This document shows positions 1-8,817 of a stretch of 45,294 nt of DNA, piece by piece (position 1 is the first letter of the stretch; every line of letters begins with the position of its first letter). The stretch comes from CAZVEE01 sp964625525 (GTDB lineage: Bacteria > Pseudomonadota > Alphaproteobacteria > JAJFIK01). Under the pieces are notes generated by a model that saw only the letters and a list, made by a program, of their open reading frames with translations, was not told the DNA's origin and ran no database searches. The stretch lies in assembly GCA_964625525.1 (NCBI GenBank), contig CAZVEE010000023.1:1-45294 (forward strand), written 5' to 3'. The position numbers and the translations under genes are program-made.

Positions 1-1545
1 GTGTTCGAGGGCGCCCAGTTCTCGGACAGGGCGTGGTTCCAGGGCGCCCAGTTCTCGGGCTATGCGGGGTTCGAGGGCGCCCAGTTCTCGGGCGGGGCGG
101 TGTTCGAGGGCGCCGTTTTCCGTGGACCAACGGCCTTCGACCAAACAACCTTTCTCGGATCTGTGAGCTTTGATCGCGCGGAATTTCCCGGCTCCGCCAA
201 TGCGCGTTTGAATCTGACGGCGGCGTTCTTTCACACGCCGGACGCACCCAAAGCCGATAAGGCCGTGGACGACGCCACCGAGCCGGCGGCACCCGCCATG
301 CCCAGCCCGGACGACACCGCCCCCCGCACCCACACCGATCTCTCCGGTTCCAACCTCGCCCACACCATGCTGCGGGGCCAGGACCTGCGCCTCAACAATG
401 TCAAAAATGCCACGCTGAACGAGGCCGATCTCACCGACGCCCAGCTCTGGCTCGATGGCAATCCCATCCGCAACACCCTGTTCGGGGCGTTTTCGCCCAA
501 TCCGTGGCTGGTCATTGCGCGGCGGTTTACCGGCGCGGCGCTGTTGTTCAACATTTTGCTGCTGCTGGCATTTTTCACGCCCTTCCTGCTGAAGGTTCTG
601 GCCTTCTACACCTGGGGCACGGCGGAGCAGGCGGGGGCCCTCTCTGAGGAGACCTGCGCGGCGGAGGATATCCTCTGTATCGAGACACAAGTGTGGACCC
701 AGGCCTTGGGCGGGCAAGAGGCGCCCTGGCTCATGGGCCTGTCGCTTTTGCTCATCGCCTATAACATCCTGCGCTTCTGGCTCACCGCCCGCGCCACCGA
801 GCTGGAAGATGAACAGCGCCGCACCGACCACGCGCCCGAACTCATCCGCTATTGGGATCTGGTGCAGTATGAGCGTGCCTTCCGCGTGCTTTATGCGGTG
901 GCTCTCGGCGTGGCCATTTGGAACCTGATGGTCTGGCTGGTCGAGCCCGTGACCATTTTTCAGCCCACGGAGGAGGCACCCGCCGAGGCCCGTCTGCCGC
1001 TCGTCCTCGCCGGCTTCTTCACCCAGACCATTGAGTGGTTGATGACCGTGGTGCCCGCCTGGGCCGCCATCGCCGTTGGTGCGGGCCTGATCGGCCTGAT
1101 CAGCTTTCTGGTCTCCAGCACCCGCCTGTGGCAGGAATACACGGACACCATCTGGCCGCTCACCATCGCCGCTGTCCTGGCCCTGCTCATCCCCATGCCC
1201 TGGGCCATTCTCTGGCTCCAGGCACTCGTCCCCGGGTTTGAGATCGCCCTTGCCGTTGCCGTCGTCGCCGGTTGGGCCGCCATCGCCGCCGTTGTCGCGT
1301 TCAGCGTCGCCGCCATCGCGCAGCTCGGCCGCCAGGCCCTGAAGAGCCCCGGTGACGCGCTCCTGCCGCTCGTCTGGCTGCCCGCACTGCTCCTCGCGCC
1401 CACTGCCGTGGTGCTCCTCCTGGCCTGGGTCTTGAGCCCCCTCAGTACTCCCGACGAACTCCTCGCGCTCGCTCTCCTCGCCGCCTGGGGCGGGGCTGCC
1501 TATGGCGTGCACCTCCGCCAAGTCCGTATGGCACAACGCGCCTAA
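1..1545 (+). CDS. Pentapeptide-repeat multi-pass membrane protein (5' end outside window)
   Basis: The reading frame is open from the first base, so the N-terminus is probably cut by the window edge; the GTG at base 1 need not be the start. Residues 1-65 are imperfect pentapeptide repeats of the A-x-F-x-G type (GAQFS three times at 11-residue spacing), and a second block with A(D/N)L-type units follows at about 110-155 (LSGSNLAHTMLRGQDLR). The rest is strongly hydrophobic, with candidate membrane segments near residues 175-205, 238-262, 290-312, 345-372, 380-400, 410-440 and 455-505. Pentapeptide repeats form a right-handed quadrilateral beta helix; here it would be a soluble N-terminal module on a polytopic membrane anchor. 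The function is unknown. The LCAT-like hydrolase gene follows 66 bp downstream on the same strand, so cotranscription is plausible. Confidence 0.8.
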   Translation: MFEGAQFSDRAWFQGAQFSGYAGFEGAQFSGGAVFEGAVFRGPTAFDQTTFLGSVSFDRAEFPGSANARLNLTAAFFHTPDAPKADKAVDDATEPAAPAMPSPDDTAPRTHTDLSGSNLAHTMLRGQDLRLNNVKNATLNEADLTDAQLWLDGNPIRNTLFGAFSPNPWLVIARRFTGAALLFNILLLLAFFTPFLLKVLAFYTWGTAEQAGALSEETCAAEDILCIETQVWTQALGGQEAPWLMGLSLLLIAYNILRFWLTARATELEDEQRRTDHAPELIRYWDLVQYERAFRVLYAVALGVAIWNLMVWLVEPVTIFQPTEEAPAEARLPLVLAGFFTQTIEWLMTVVPAWAAIAVGAGLIGLISFLVSSTRLWQEYTDTIWPLTIAAVLALLIPMPWAILWLQALVPGFEIALAVAVVAGWAAIAAVVAFSVAAIAQLGRQALKSPGDALLPLVWLPALLLAPTAVVLLLAWVLSPLSTPDELLALALLAAWGGAAYGVHLRQVRMAQRA

Positions 1546-1611
1546 GGTGTACAAACCGACCGTGACCGCATCCGCGCACCCGCGACGACCTAGACCGCAT
1601 TTGAGGGAATC

Positions 1612-3387
1612 ATGACCCACACCGGCCTCGTCACCGCCTTTGTCAGCCTGCTGCTCTTCGTCCTGTCCCATAGCGCCGTTTTGGCGCAAGAGCCGGACAC
1701 TGGCCTGCACCCTTCCGGCCCGCAACCCTCCGCCCCGCTCATTTTCATTCCCGGTCTCATGGGCTCCCAACTCTGTGATCCGGCCCAGGACGGCAAGCAG
1801 ATCTGGGGCGATGAGATGGAGATGGAGTTTTCCTGGGCGCAGGTCTATACGCCGCGGCACCGGGAGCGGCTCGCCCGCCTTGCGGACGCCGAGGCCGAGC
1901 GCCTTCAAGTCTGTGATGTGCTGCGGGAGAAGAACGCCACCCTGTTGTTCGAAGGCTATGACATTTCAAGTCTCCTGGGCATTGAAAGCGCCAACTATGG
2001 GGCGTTGATCCGTTTCCTGGAGGGCCTGGGGTATCGCGAGCGCGATGACGCGGCGCGCGAGCGCGATGACGCGGCGCGCGAGCGCGATGGCACGGCGACA
2101 CGGCGCCTGCATGTGTTCCCCTATGACTGGCGGCGCAGCAGTCTGGACGCGGCCGACGCCCTCGCCGCCTTTATCGAGGATCTCGGCTATGAAGGCCAGG
2201 TCGATATCCTGGCCCACAGCATGGGCGGCCTCGTCGCGACACTCTACAGTCAGGGGCACCCGGATCATCGCGTCCGCCGCCTGGTGACTCTGGGCACGCC
2301 GCATCAGGGCGCCGCCACCCTGCTGACCAGCACTGTCGAGCCCAATTGGTGGAGCCTGTTCGCGCGCATGCCGCGTCAGGTGGTGCTCACCTGGCCGTCC
2401 CTGCTTGAACTCATGCCGGCCTATGAGCGGTGCTGCTATATTCTCACCGATCAGGGTGAGGACGGCGGGGTCTATGAGCGCTTCGACCCCTATGATCTGC
2501 GCTATTGGCAAGCCCAGGACTGGTACGATCCCACCTGGAGCGAGCCCGACTCACCGGTGCGCCAAAGCTATGATGCGAGCCTTGCCCGGGTGGGTTTGAT
2601 CCGGGACCGCCTGTCTCAGCCCGTCAGTGTGGCACGGGTCATTCATATCGCCTCGCCCGTCTATGCAACGCCCGAATTGATCCGTGTCGGTCCGGACATG
2701 ACCGGGTTCGACGGGGTTTTGAAAGGACCGGGCGACGATACGGTGCCGTTCGAGAGCGCCACCAATGACGGTGTGTCCAGTGCCCAGGTGCTGGAGGCCA
2801 GCAACCGCCACATGCGGATTTTTACCGGCTCGGTCACGCAAGCCAATCTACGCACCGCCTTGCTGGACCCGACACCGCAGCCCCACCAAATCGACCGCAC
2901 CGTGAGCATCGACCTGAGCGAAGACTTGGGCGAGCGGAGGGCGCGATTGTATGAGGGGGCCGCCAGTGTCGAGGTGAACTTCATGGGTGTCGATCTTGAT
3001 GGCGTGGTCTGGGCGCCCGGTGAGACGGCCCGCGCCACCATGACCGTGAATTACGATATGGCCCTTTCGCCTGGCCTCAGGCGCTTGTTGGACCGGCACC
3101 AAGACCTGCGTGATCGCGTGATGGGCCGGGTCCGGACGCATCTGCAAGACCGCATGCAGGACGCAGACACCAGCCTGTGCATTGATCTGCAAGGAGACCC
3201 TGTCTGCCTCGCCTTCGCAGGCGCTGACCACCGGCAAGCGGACAATGGCACACGGACTGTCTCCGCGACGTTCACCGCCACCGCGCCCCAAACCCCGGGG
3301 CTCTACTGGCTGACCGTCGAGCAGGATATCCTCGATATCGACCTGTCTCGCGTCGTGGTGGTGGCCGAGGCGCCGCCGGCGCCGTGA
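1612..3387 (+). CDS. Secreted LCAT-like alpha/beta hydrolase (lipase/acyltransferase family)
   Basis: 591 residues. An N-terminal signal peptide (residues 1-25, hydrophobic core ending LAQE) indicates export. The fold is an alpha/beta hydrolase of the lecithin:cholesterol acyltransferase/PGAP1-like type. LIFIPGLMGSQL (about 44-55) forms the oxyanion side, AHSMGGL carries the nucleophile Ser203, GDDTVPF supplies Asp375 or Asp376, and SNRHMRI supplies His400. Such enzymes hydrolyse or transfer acyl chains of phospholipids or glycerolipids; the substrate cannot be read here. Residues after about 425 form an extra beta-rich C-terminal domain of unknown role. A seven-residue repeat (RERDDAA, RERDDAA, RERDGTA) sits near residues 143-163, in a variable surface region ahead of the catalytic Ser. 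The start was chosen at the ATG preceding the signal peptide. Confidence 0.82.
   Translation: MTHTGLVTAFVSLLLFVLSHSAVLAQEPDTGLHPSGPQPSAPLIFIPGLMGSQLCDPAQDGKQIWGDEMEMEFSWAQVYTPRHRERLARLADAEAERLQVCDVLREKNATLLFEGYDISSLLGIESANYGALIRFLEGLGYRERDDAARERDDAARERDGTATRRLHVFPYDWRRSSLDAADALAAFIEDLGYEGQVDILAHSMGGLVATLYSQGHPDHRVRRLVTLGTPHQGAATLLTSTVEPNWWSLFARMPRQVVLTWPSLLELMPAYERCCYILTDQGEDGGVYERFDPYDLRYWQAQDWYDPTWSEPDSPVRQSYDASLARVGLIRDRLSQPVSVARVIHIASPVYATPELIRVGPDMTGFDGVLKGPGDDTVPFESATNDGVSSAQVLEASNRHMRIFTGSVTQANLRTALLDPTPQPHQIDRTVSIDLSEDLGERRARLYEGAASVEVNFMGVDLDGVVWAPGETARATMTVNYDMALSPGLRRLLDRHQDLRDRVMGRVRTHLQDRMQDADTSLCIDLQGDPVCLAFAGADHRQADNGTRTVSATFTATAPQTPGLYWLTVEQDILDIDLSRVVVVAEAPPAP
2036..2095 (+). 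repeat. 21-bp in-frame tandem repeat inside the LCAT-like gene
   Basis: A 21-bp unit (core GAGCGCGATGACGCGGCGC) occurs twice exactly and a third time degenerate. Because 21 is a multiple of three, changes in copy number add or remove seven residues (RERDDAA) without breaking the frame. Confidence 0.85.
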
Positions 3388-3485
3388 CGAGGTCTTTGCT
3401 GCCCTCACCGATGGCGCTGGGCCGTGTATACTTCCGCGACGAAGCCGGCTGTCGACACCGGTGGATTTAGCAGGGAGGACGACCC

Positions 3486-4499
3486 ATGACTGACCAGTCC
3501 AAGACAAAACCGCTGTCTGCGTCTCGGCGCGACGTGATGGCGGGCGCGGCGGGCCTTGCCGCCGCCTCGCTCGCCACTGGTGCGGTGCACGCGGCAGACG
3601 GCCCCGATCTGTCCGGCACATCGATCCTGATCACGGGCACGTCGTCGGGATTTGGGCGCTTGAGCACGGAGTATTTCGCGCGCCTTGGCGCCCGGGTTTT
3701 CGCCACCATGCGCAATGTGCCCCGCCCCGAAGCCGACGCTTTACGCGATTTGGCCGCAAGCGAGAATCTCGCCATTGAGGTCATTGAGATTGACGTGCTC
3801 TCCGATGCGCAGGTCGCCTCGGGTGTGGGCGCTGCTCTGGAGGCCACGGGCGGCACGCTTGATGTGTTGGTGAACAATGCTGGCATTTCCGTTCCCGGAC
3901 CGATTGAGATCCAGGATATGCCGGCGACCAACTTGATTTTCGAAACCAATGTGATGGGCTGCCACCGCATGACGAATGCCGTGTTGCCCGCCATGCGTGC
4001 CGCCGGCCGCGGTCAGATCTTCCAGATCTCATCGCAATTGGGACGGTTGATCATTCCCGGGTTCGGGCACTACTCGGCCACCAAATTTGCGCTGGAAGCC
4101 ATGAGCGAGCAACTGGCATACGAACTTGTTCCGCATGGGATTGATGTGACGATTATTCAACCTGGCGGGTACCCGACGAATATCTGGCGCAACAGCAATC
4201 GCAATGCGCAGGCGTTGAAAGACCGTGTCGACCCCGCCTTGCTGGCGGCGTATCCCGAGCTCACCACAGGGCTTGGGGAACGCACCGGCGGTGGCCAGTC
4301 CACCGATCCCATGGATGTGCCCCGTGCCATAGCCGAGATCATGGCCATGCCGCGTGGCGAGCGCCCCCTGCGCCGGGCCGTGCATCCTACCTCTCGCCCT
4401 CAAGAGGTGATCAATACCGTCAGTGCGGAAACCCAGGTGGCGTTTCTAGGCCAGTCTCCGTTCGGCCCTTGGATCAAAGACGTGCACAATGTGGACTGA
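3486..4499 (+). CDS. Tat-exported short-chain dehydrogenase/reductase
   Basis: 337 residues. The N-terminus has a twin-arginine type signal: SASRRDVMAG followed by a hydrophobic stretch and AVHAAD, suggesting export of a folded, cofactor-loaded enzyme. The remainder is a classical SDR. The dinucleotide-binding motif TGTSSGFG spans residues 50-57, NNAG lies at about 130, a Ser sits in QISSQLG, and the catalytic pair is Tyr196/Lys200 in YSATK. The substrate is unknown; the closest general match is the group annotated as SDR family NAD(P)-dependent oxidoreductases acting on ketones or steroids. A Shine-Dalgarno-like GGGAGGA lies just before the ATG. A periplasmic SDR is uncommon because NAD(P)H is scarce there, so the leader deserves attention. 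It converges on the TonB-dependent receptor gene. Confidence 0.85.
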   Translation: MTDQSKTKPLSASRRDVMAGAAGLAAASLATGAVHAADGPDLSGTSILITGTSSGFGRLSTEYFARLGARVFATMRNVPRPEADALRDLAASENLAIEVIEIDVLSDAQVASGVGAALEATGGTLDVLVNNAGISVPGPIEIQDMPATNLIFETNVMGCHRMTNAVLPAMRAAGRGQIFQISSQLGRLIIPGFGHYSATKFALEAMSEQLAYELVPHGIDVTIIQPGGYPTNIWRNSNRNAQALKDRVDPALLAAYPELTTGLGERTGGGQSTDPMDVPRAIAEIMAMPRGERPLRRAVHPTSRPQEVINTVSAETQVAFLGQSPFGPWIKDVHNVD

Positions 4500-4557
4500 G
4501 TTCTGAGAGCGCTCGGCGGATTGCTCATCAATCTGCCAACGATATTGTCTACCGGCC

Positions 4558-4589
4558 ACAAAAAAGGGGCTGCCACACGGCAGCCCCTT
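4558..4589 (-). terminator. Rho-independent terminator of the TonB-dependent receptor gene
   Basis: A perfect 11-bp stem (AAGGGGCTGCC/GGCAGCCCCTT) with a 4-nt loop is followed, on the minus strand, by a T run (six A on the plus strand at 4560-4565). It lies 21 bp after the receptor stop codon. It could also act weakly on the converging SDR transcript. Confidence 0.9.
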
Positions 4590-4610
4590 CTGACGTAAGC
4601 CTTGTTTCTT

Positions 4611-7121
4611 CTAGAGGTTCAGTCGCAAGGTCACTCCGTAATTGCGCGGCCGCGCGCGGGTGAAGGCGGCCGGGCCGCGACGGTCGATATCAACGCCGGT
4701 GATGATGCGCTCATCAGTGATATTCCGGACAAAGAAAGTCGCCGTCCACTGCTCATTGCCCAGACCCAGATAGAGGTTCCCCACCGTGTTGGAGGGAATC
4801 TCCAGGTTCTGAATGAAGCCCTGGTTCGTCGTTTCCGCCGTGTTGCCCAGGCTGCTGACCATATCGTCGACATAGGAAATGTCACCGCGGACAATGAGGT
4901 CATACTCATCGCGGAACAACTCCGGCTCGATATAGTTGAAGCCGGCACTGACGGTGAAGTCCGGCGACATCGGCGCCCGGTCACCCTCTGATGCCACCGA
5001 CTCCGCCAGCGCGGCGACCGATACAATCTCCGCATTGTTCCAGCCGAAATTGGTGTAGACAGAGAGTTTGTCGGTGAGGCGGGAGTCGATGTTAATCTCC
5101 ACGCCCTTGCTTTCAATGTCGACGAACGATCCTTCCAGAATCCAGCCGCATCCCAGGAACACCTGGGAGCGCACATCACTCCAGTCGATGAAGTAGCCAG
5201 TGGCGTTCACTGTCGTCGTACCGTTGAACAAGGTGGCTTTCACGCCGGCTTCGTAGTTGGACAAGGAGTCACTGTCGATTGTGGTCGGAATATCTTCCGG
5301 CCCCTGACCTTCGCTCAGCACGCCCAAGCCCTGCAGTTCATTGGTACAGGCAGAGCTGATGAACTGCTGCACGCTGCCCAGGCGGAACCCTTCCGAATAC
5401 CCCGCAAACAGGGTCAGGTCTTCGGTCGGGCGGTAGAGAATTTCCGCTTTGGGGCTAAAGCCGTCTTCTTCGATGGTGTCAACCAGGCGATCTTCGCTGA
5501 ATTCAATGAAGCCTCCGAAGAACACGTCGGCATCCTGGCTGTAGTCGAAGTAACGCCCGCCGCCAATGAACTCAAAATCGCCCAGTGTCAGGCTGACTTC
5601 CCCGAAGATAGCCAGTTGCGTCGTATCAAAACTATACCGGCCTTCGAAGAAGTTATCCGCCCGTTCGGCCCCGAAGGCCGGCGTGGTGATGAACCCGCTG
5701 AACTCATCGAGCCATGCATCCAAGCCCGGAATGACTACATCCTGCTGGAAATCCCGGCTTTCGTCCTCGTAATAGACGCCCACCAGGAAGTTGAGCGGGC
5801 CGGAGAAGTCTGAGACCACACGCACTTCCTGGCTGAACCGGTCAAGCTGGGTATTGTTTTCAAACGGCGAGCGTAGCAACGGCACGGCTTGAGTTGGGTC
5901 GAGCGGATCAGCGCCAACATTCAGGATACCTTCAACACCGGTGCCTGGAGTGAAGGTGGGCGAGCCGTCGCGATCAATGTCCCACCAATTGAAATTGGCC
6001 TGATTGATCCAATCCCGTGTGCGGATCGTGTCATCGAGCAGGTTCTCGAAATCCCGCTTAACATAGGATGTTACCGACGTGACAGTCAGCTGGCGGAACG
6101 TCTTTTCGCCTTCCAGGCTGATGACCGCAAACTCATCGTCGAAGGTCTCGTCGAGGAATTTGGCAATCTGTAACTCGTCCGAGATCGATACGCTTTCACC
6201 CGGAAACAGAATGTTTCCGTTATTGGACGTGCGCGAATTGAGGCCCAGACCTTCGAGTGGATCGTTCCTGCGGTATTCGTCCGCGCGACCGTCCAATTCA
6301 GATTGCTGATAGAGACCGGACAGCTTGAATTCTAGCGTATCGCTTGGTGCCCAACGCAGCGCGGCCCGGCCGCCGAAGATATTCTCCGTATTGTAATCTT
6401 CCTGACCGAAATTCGCAGGGCCGCTATACACATTATCAATATAGCCACCACGGTGAATGCCGTATCCTGAGACGCGCAATGCGACTGTCTCACTGATCGG
6501 CAGATTCATTGTCACGTCGCCGTTGTAACTTTCCGACCCATTGTCGGTCAAAAAGGTCGTGAACCCCGTATTGACGGTGAACTCTTCAAAGTCTGGCTCA
6601 TTGGGAATGATCCGGATCACGCCCGACATGGAACTGGCGCCGAACAGGGTGCCTTGCGGCCCGCGCAGCACTTCGATGCGCGCGATGTCCACCAGGCCTG
6701 CATCCGGGTTGAAACCGGAGGTGGTCACAGCGGTCTCATCAAAATAGATACCAGCCGTAGACGGAATATTTGGATTGGCATGGTTGAGGCGCGTGGAGGT
6801 CACACCGCGAATGGTGAGCTGAGTTTGCCCGCTGCCGGAATTGTTCGCGCTCAAACCGGGGACGAACCGGTAGTAATCGTCAAAGCCCGTGGATGCCCGC
6901 GCAGTCAAATCACTGCCGGAAATCGCCTGGATGCTGCCGCCGATGTCTTGCAGTGTTTCCGCGCCGCGCTTACGCGACGTGACAATAATCACTTCAGACG
7001 ACGTATCGTCGGTATCCACTGCATCTTGCGCCTGCGCCATCGCCGTGGACGGAACAAGCATAGATGCGCTCATCAAGGCCGAAAAGCCGACGCTTGAGGC
7101 AAGAAGTTTTCTGATCGACAT
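4611..7121 (-). CDS. TonB-dependent outer-membrane receptor
   Basis: 836 residues from the chosen start (MSIRKLL), which is preceded by AAGGGGG about 11 nt upstream; an in-frame ATG ten codons earlier lacks this. A signal peptide ends at AMAQA. The plug domain follows: a TonB-box-like stretch SEVIIVTSRKR, then LTIRGV and the signature RIEVLRGPQGTLFG(A) at about residues 155-175. A 22-strand barrel occupies the rest and ends in VTLRLNL. The FGASSMSGVIRIIP variant is typical of the large receptor paralog families of Caulobacterales and sphingomonads, which take up siderophores, vitamin B12 or plant- and algae-derived carbohydrates and aromatics. The substrate cannot be deduced. No TonB, ExbB or transporter genes lie beside it; the neighbour on the upstream side is an AraC regulator 564 bp away. 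Confidence 0.93.
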   Translation of the reverse strand: MSIRKLLASSVGFSALMSASMLVPSTAMAQAQDAVDTDDTSSEVIIVTSRKRGAETLQDIGGSIQAISGSDLTARASTGFDDYYRFVPGLSANNSGSGQTQLTIRGVTSTRLNHANPNIPSTAGIYFDETAVTTSGFNPDAGLVDIARIEVLRGPQGTLFGASSMSGVIRIIPNEPDFEEFTVNTGFTTFLTDNGSESYNGDVTMNLPISETVALRVSGYGIHRGGYIDNVYSGPANFGQEDYNTENIFGGRAALRWAPSDTLEFKLSGLYQQSELDGRADEYRRNDPLEGLGLNSRTSNNGNILFPGESVSISDELQIAKFLDETFDDEFAVISLEGEKTFRQLTVTSVTSYVKRDFENLLDDTIRTRDWINQANFNWWDIDRDGSPTFTPGTGVEGILNVGADPLDPTQAVPLLRSPFENNTQLDRFSQEVRVVSDFSGPLNFLVGVYYEDESRDFQQDVVIPGLDAWLDEFSGFITTPAFGAERADNFFEGRYSFDTTQLAIFGEVSLTLGDFEFIGGGRYFDYSQDADVFFGGFIEFSEDRLVDTIEEDGFSPKAEILYRPTEDLTLFAGYSEGFRLGSVQQFISSACTNELQGLGVLSEGQGPEDIPTTIDSDSLSNYEAGVKATLFNGTTTVNATGYFIDWSDVRSQVFLGCGWILEGSFVDIESKGVEINIDSRLTDKLSVYTNFGWNNAEIVSVAALAESVASEGDRAPMSPDFTVSAGFNYIEPELFRDEYDLIVRGDISYVDDMVSSLGNTAETTNQGFIQNLEIPSNTVGNLYLGLGNEQWTATFFVRNITDERIITGVDIDRRGPAAFTRARPRNYGVTLRLNL

Positions 7122-7154
7122 GAGGTGAGGTGCCCCCTTGGTAGCCCACAAACA

Positions 7155-7181
7155 GACAATCTCTGTACGATAGATATTGTC
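7155..7181. promoter_or_regulatory. Inverted repeat upstream of the TonB-dependent receptor
   Basis: GACAAT (7155-7160) and ATTGTC (7176-7181) form a 6-bp inverted repeat with a 15-nt spacer, starting 33 bp upstream of the receptor start codon. It is followed by GGAGAGCTCC. It could be an operator or a 5' UTR hairpin. Only the symmetry is seen; no regulator is assigned. Confidence 0.3.
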
Positions 7182-7685
7182 CGGAGAGCTCCTATGAGTG
7201 GCACAAAAACCAGTGTGTGTCTAATTGGGGCACGACGACTGCGTCACATCGCGCATTTCCCATGATACTATTGGTATTTGCACGAATGAGCAGGTGGCCC
7301 TGGCAAGGGGGTTTGCGCCTCTTATTAACATGCACGGTTACAATGTCACACTATTAAGGCGGATCTTTCTGGTGCAATTCATCTTTGGGCTGTAAGATGC
7401 CCGAAACCCTCTGCGGGCGCACCAAAAAACCACTTGGCGGAGTGTGAATTACAAATGGTCCGCCCAGAGATGCTACGCGCGGATGCGGCGCGCGAGACTG
7501 TAGGTGTAATCATCGCACGACACTCGTATGATGCGACTCAGCATTATGGCGCTCGGTGCTCCCACGGGACAGGCGAGGGGCAGGTACCGGGTGAGGGCCT
7601 CAGCTTTGTGTATAATGGCGCAATGCAGTGAACGGCGTATCATGCACCCGCAAGGATAATCCACGCAGCATCGTAAACGCTTCCC
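7182..7685. other. Intergenic region between receptor and AraC gene
   Basis: About 500 bp without a convincing gene. It is less GC-rich than its surroundings, particularly 7320-7380, and probably holds the divergent promoters of the receptor and the AraC gene. Short open frames here (for example 7434-7631) lack ribosome-binding sites and recognisable protein character. A GCCCG/CGGGC hairpin occurs at about 7399-7418. No tRNA-like cloverleaf was seen. Confidence 0.5.
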
Positions 7686-8714
7686 ATGGGACAAATCTCC
7701 GCACTTTTCCTGCACAAGGTGGTCACGGCGGCAACGGCTGCGGACCCGCCGGACGGCGTCCGGCGACGGGACTTGCTTTGGTCCGTTGGGGTGGACCCTG
7801 ATGCCCCCGTCGATCCCAAGCAGATGATTCCGGATGATGACTATTACGCCTTGTGCGAACGGGTTGTGCGGGACGATGCGCACGGCCCGTCATTGTCGAT
7901 CCGTGTGGGCTCTTCCATGCGCTGTGACGATTACGGTGCTTTTGGCCTGGCTTGTAAGGCGGCGGTGGATTTGCGGGGATCGTTTGAACGCGCCGAACGG
8001 TATGGCCGGGTGCTGACCAGCGTCTCCACCTATACGCTCGCACGGGAGGACGACGCATTTTTCATGATGCTGCATCGCGCCGGTGAGCGGCGCCTCGGGT
8101 TGCGTCTGTCCAATGAGCAGACCATCGTTGCCATCACCCAAATCAGCCGCGAAGTGTCGCAAACCCCGTTCTATCCGGATACGGTTCATTTCAAACACCC
8201 GGCCCCCCATGATATCACCGCGCATGAAGCCTATTTTGGGTGCCCGGTGGTGTTTGGATCAGATCGGGATGCTCTTCAGGTGTCGGCGGAACGGCTTCGT
8301 GCGCCCAATCGGTTGGGTGACCCCGGTCTGTCCGGCTTTTTCGATGCCCATATGGATACGGAATTGGCGGCGTTCACGGATGACCAGGGCCTTGATCACC
8401 GCGTGTGCGTCCAAATCGCTCAGGCTTTGAGCGAGGGCGTGCCGGCCATCTCCGCAGTGGCCAGCCGCTTGGGCATGAGCGGGCGCACGCTACAGCGTCG
8501 GCTGGCGGAGCAGGGGGCCGCGTATCAGGATCTGGTGGACAAGGCCCGGCGTGACCTCGCCGAACGGCTTTTGCGCGATACGGACTATCCTCTCTCCGAC
8601 ATCGCGTTCCTGACGGGCTTTTCCGATCAAAGCGCGTTCACCCGAGCATTCAAACGCTGGAGTGGCCAAACGCCGCGCTCCTATCGCTTAGAGGTGCTGC
8701 GCCCACCCGCGTGA
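7686..8714 (+). CDS. AraC-family transcriptional regulator (arabinose-binding-like N-terminal domain)
   Basis: 342 residues. The N-terminal about 200 residues match the organisation of the OruR/ArgR-like AraC group, with YYALCERVV, RVGSSMRCDDYGAFGLA and GCPVVFG blocks. The C-terminal domain (about 235-338) has two helix-turn-helix motifs: VASRLGMSGRTLQRRLAEQG, then ISDIAFL-like LSDIAFLTGFSDQSAFTRAFKRW and the closing GQTPRSYR signature. Such proteins sense a small molecule and activate nearby catabolic or efflux genes. The NmrA-like and DUF1772-like genes follow on the same strand. Two 20-bp direct repeats with 21-bp spacing lie immediately after its stop codon and before the next gene, the kind of site AraC proteins bind, so it probably controls that cluster. 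Confidence 0.88.
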   Translation: MGQISALFLHKVVTAATAADPPDGVRRRDLLWSVGVDPDAPVDPKQMIPDDDYYALCERVVRDDAHGPSLSIRVGSSMRCDDYGAFGLACKAAVDLRGSFERAERYGRVLTSVSTYTLAREDDAFFMMLHRAGERRLGLRLSNEQTIVAITQISREVSQTPFYPDTVHFKHPAPHDITAHEAYFGCPVVFGSDRDALQVSAERLRAPNRLGDPGLSGFFDAHMDTELAAFTDDQGLDHRVCVQIAQALSEGVPAISAVASRLGMSGRTLQRRLAEQGAAYQDLVDKARRDLAERLLRDTDYPLSDIAFLTGFSDQSAFTRAFKRWSGQTPRSYRLEVLRPPA

Positions 8715-8720
8715 CGCCCC

Positions 8721-8761
8721 CTGACGCGCCAAGTCAAAACTCTGGCGCGCCGCGTCAAGAT
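8721..8761 (+). promoter_or_regulatory. Candidate AraC binding site (two 20-bp direct repeats, 21-bp spacing)
   Basis: The segments 8721-8740 and 8742-8761 are direct repeats identical at 15 of 20 positions, sharing CTG-x-CGCGCC and GTCAA. The repeat period is 21 bp, two helical turns, which is the usual geometry for AraC/XylS dimers. The site is 57-97 bp upstream of the NmrA-like start codon, fitting an activator position. The assignment to the adjacent AraC protein is inference. Confidence 0.55.
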
Positions 8762-8817
8762 CAAGGCGCCCCCAGACGGTACTCCTCGGCCTGTCCCAAG
8801 CAGGAAAGGAGACCACC

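Noticed and set aside
2848..3621. 257-codon minus-strand frame
   Set aside because: It crosses the end of the hydrolase gene and the start of the SDR gene, has shadow-like composition and no ribosome-binding site.
4541..4549. GATATTGTC, matching a half of the repeat at 7173-7181
   Set aside because: A nine-base match on its own, located in a 3' region, is likely chance.
7434..7631. 65-codon open frame in the intergenic region
   Set aside because: It has no ribosome-binding site, no family match and a composition like non-coding sequence.
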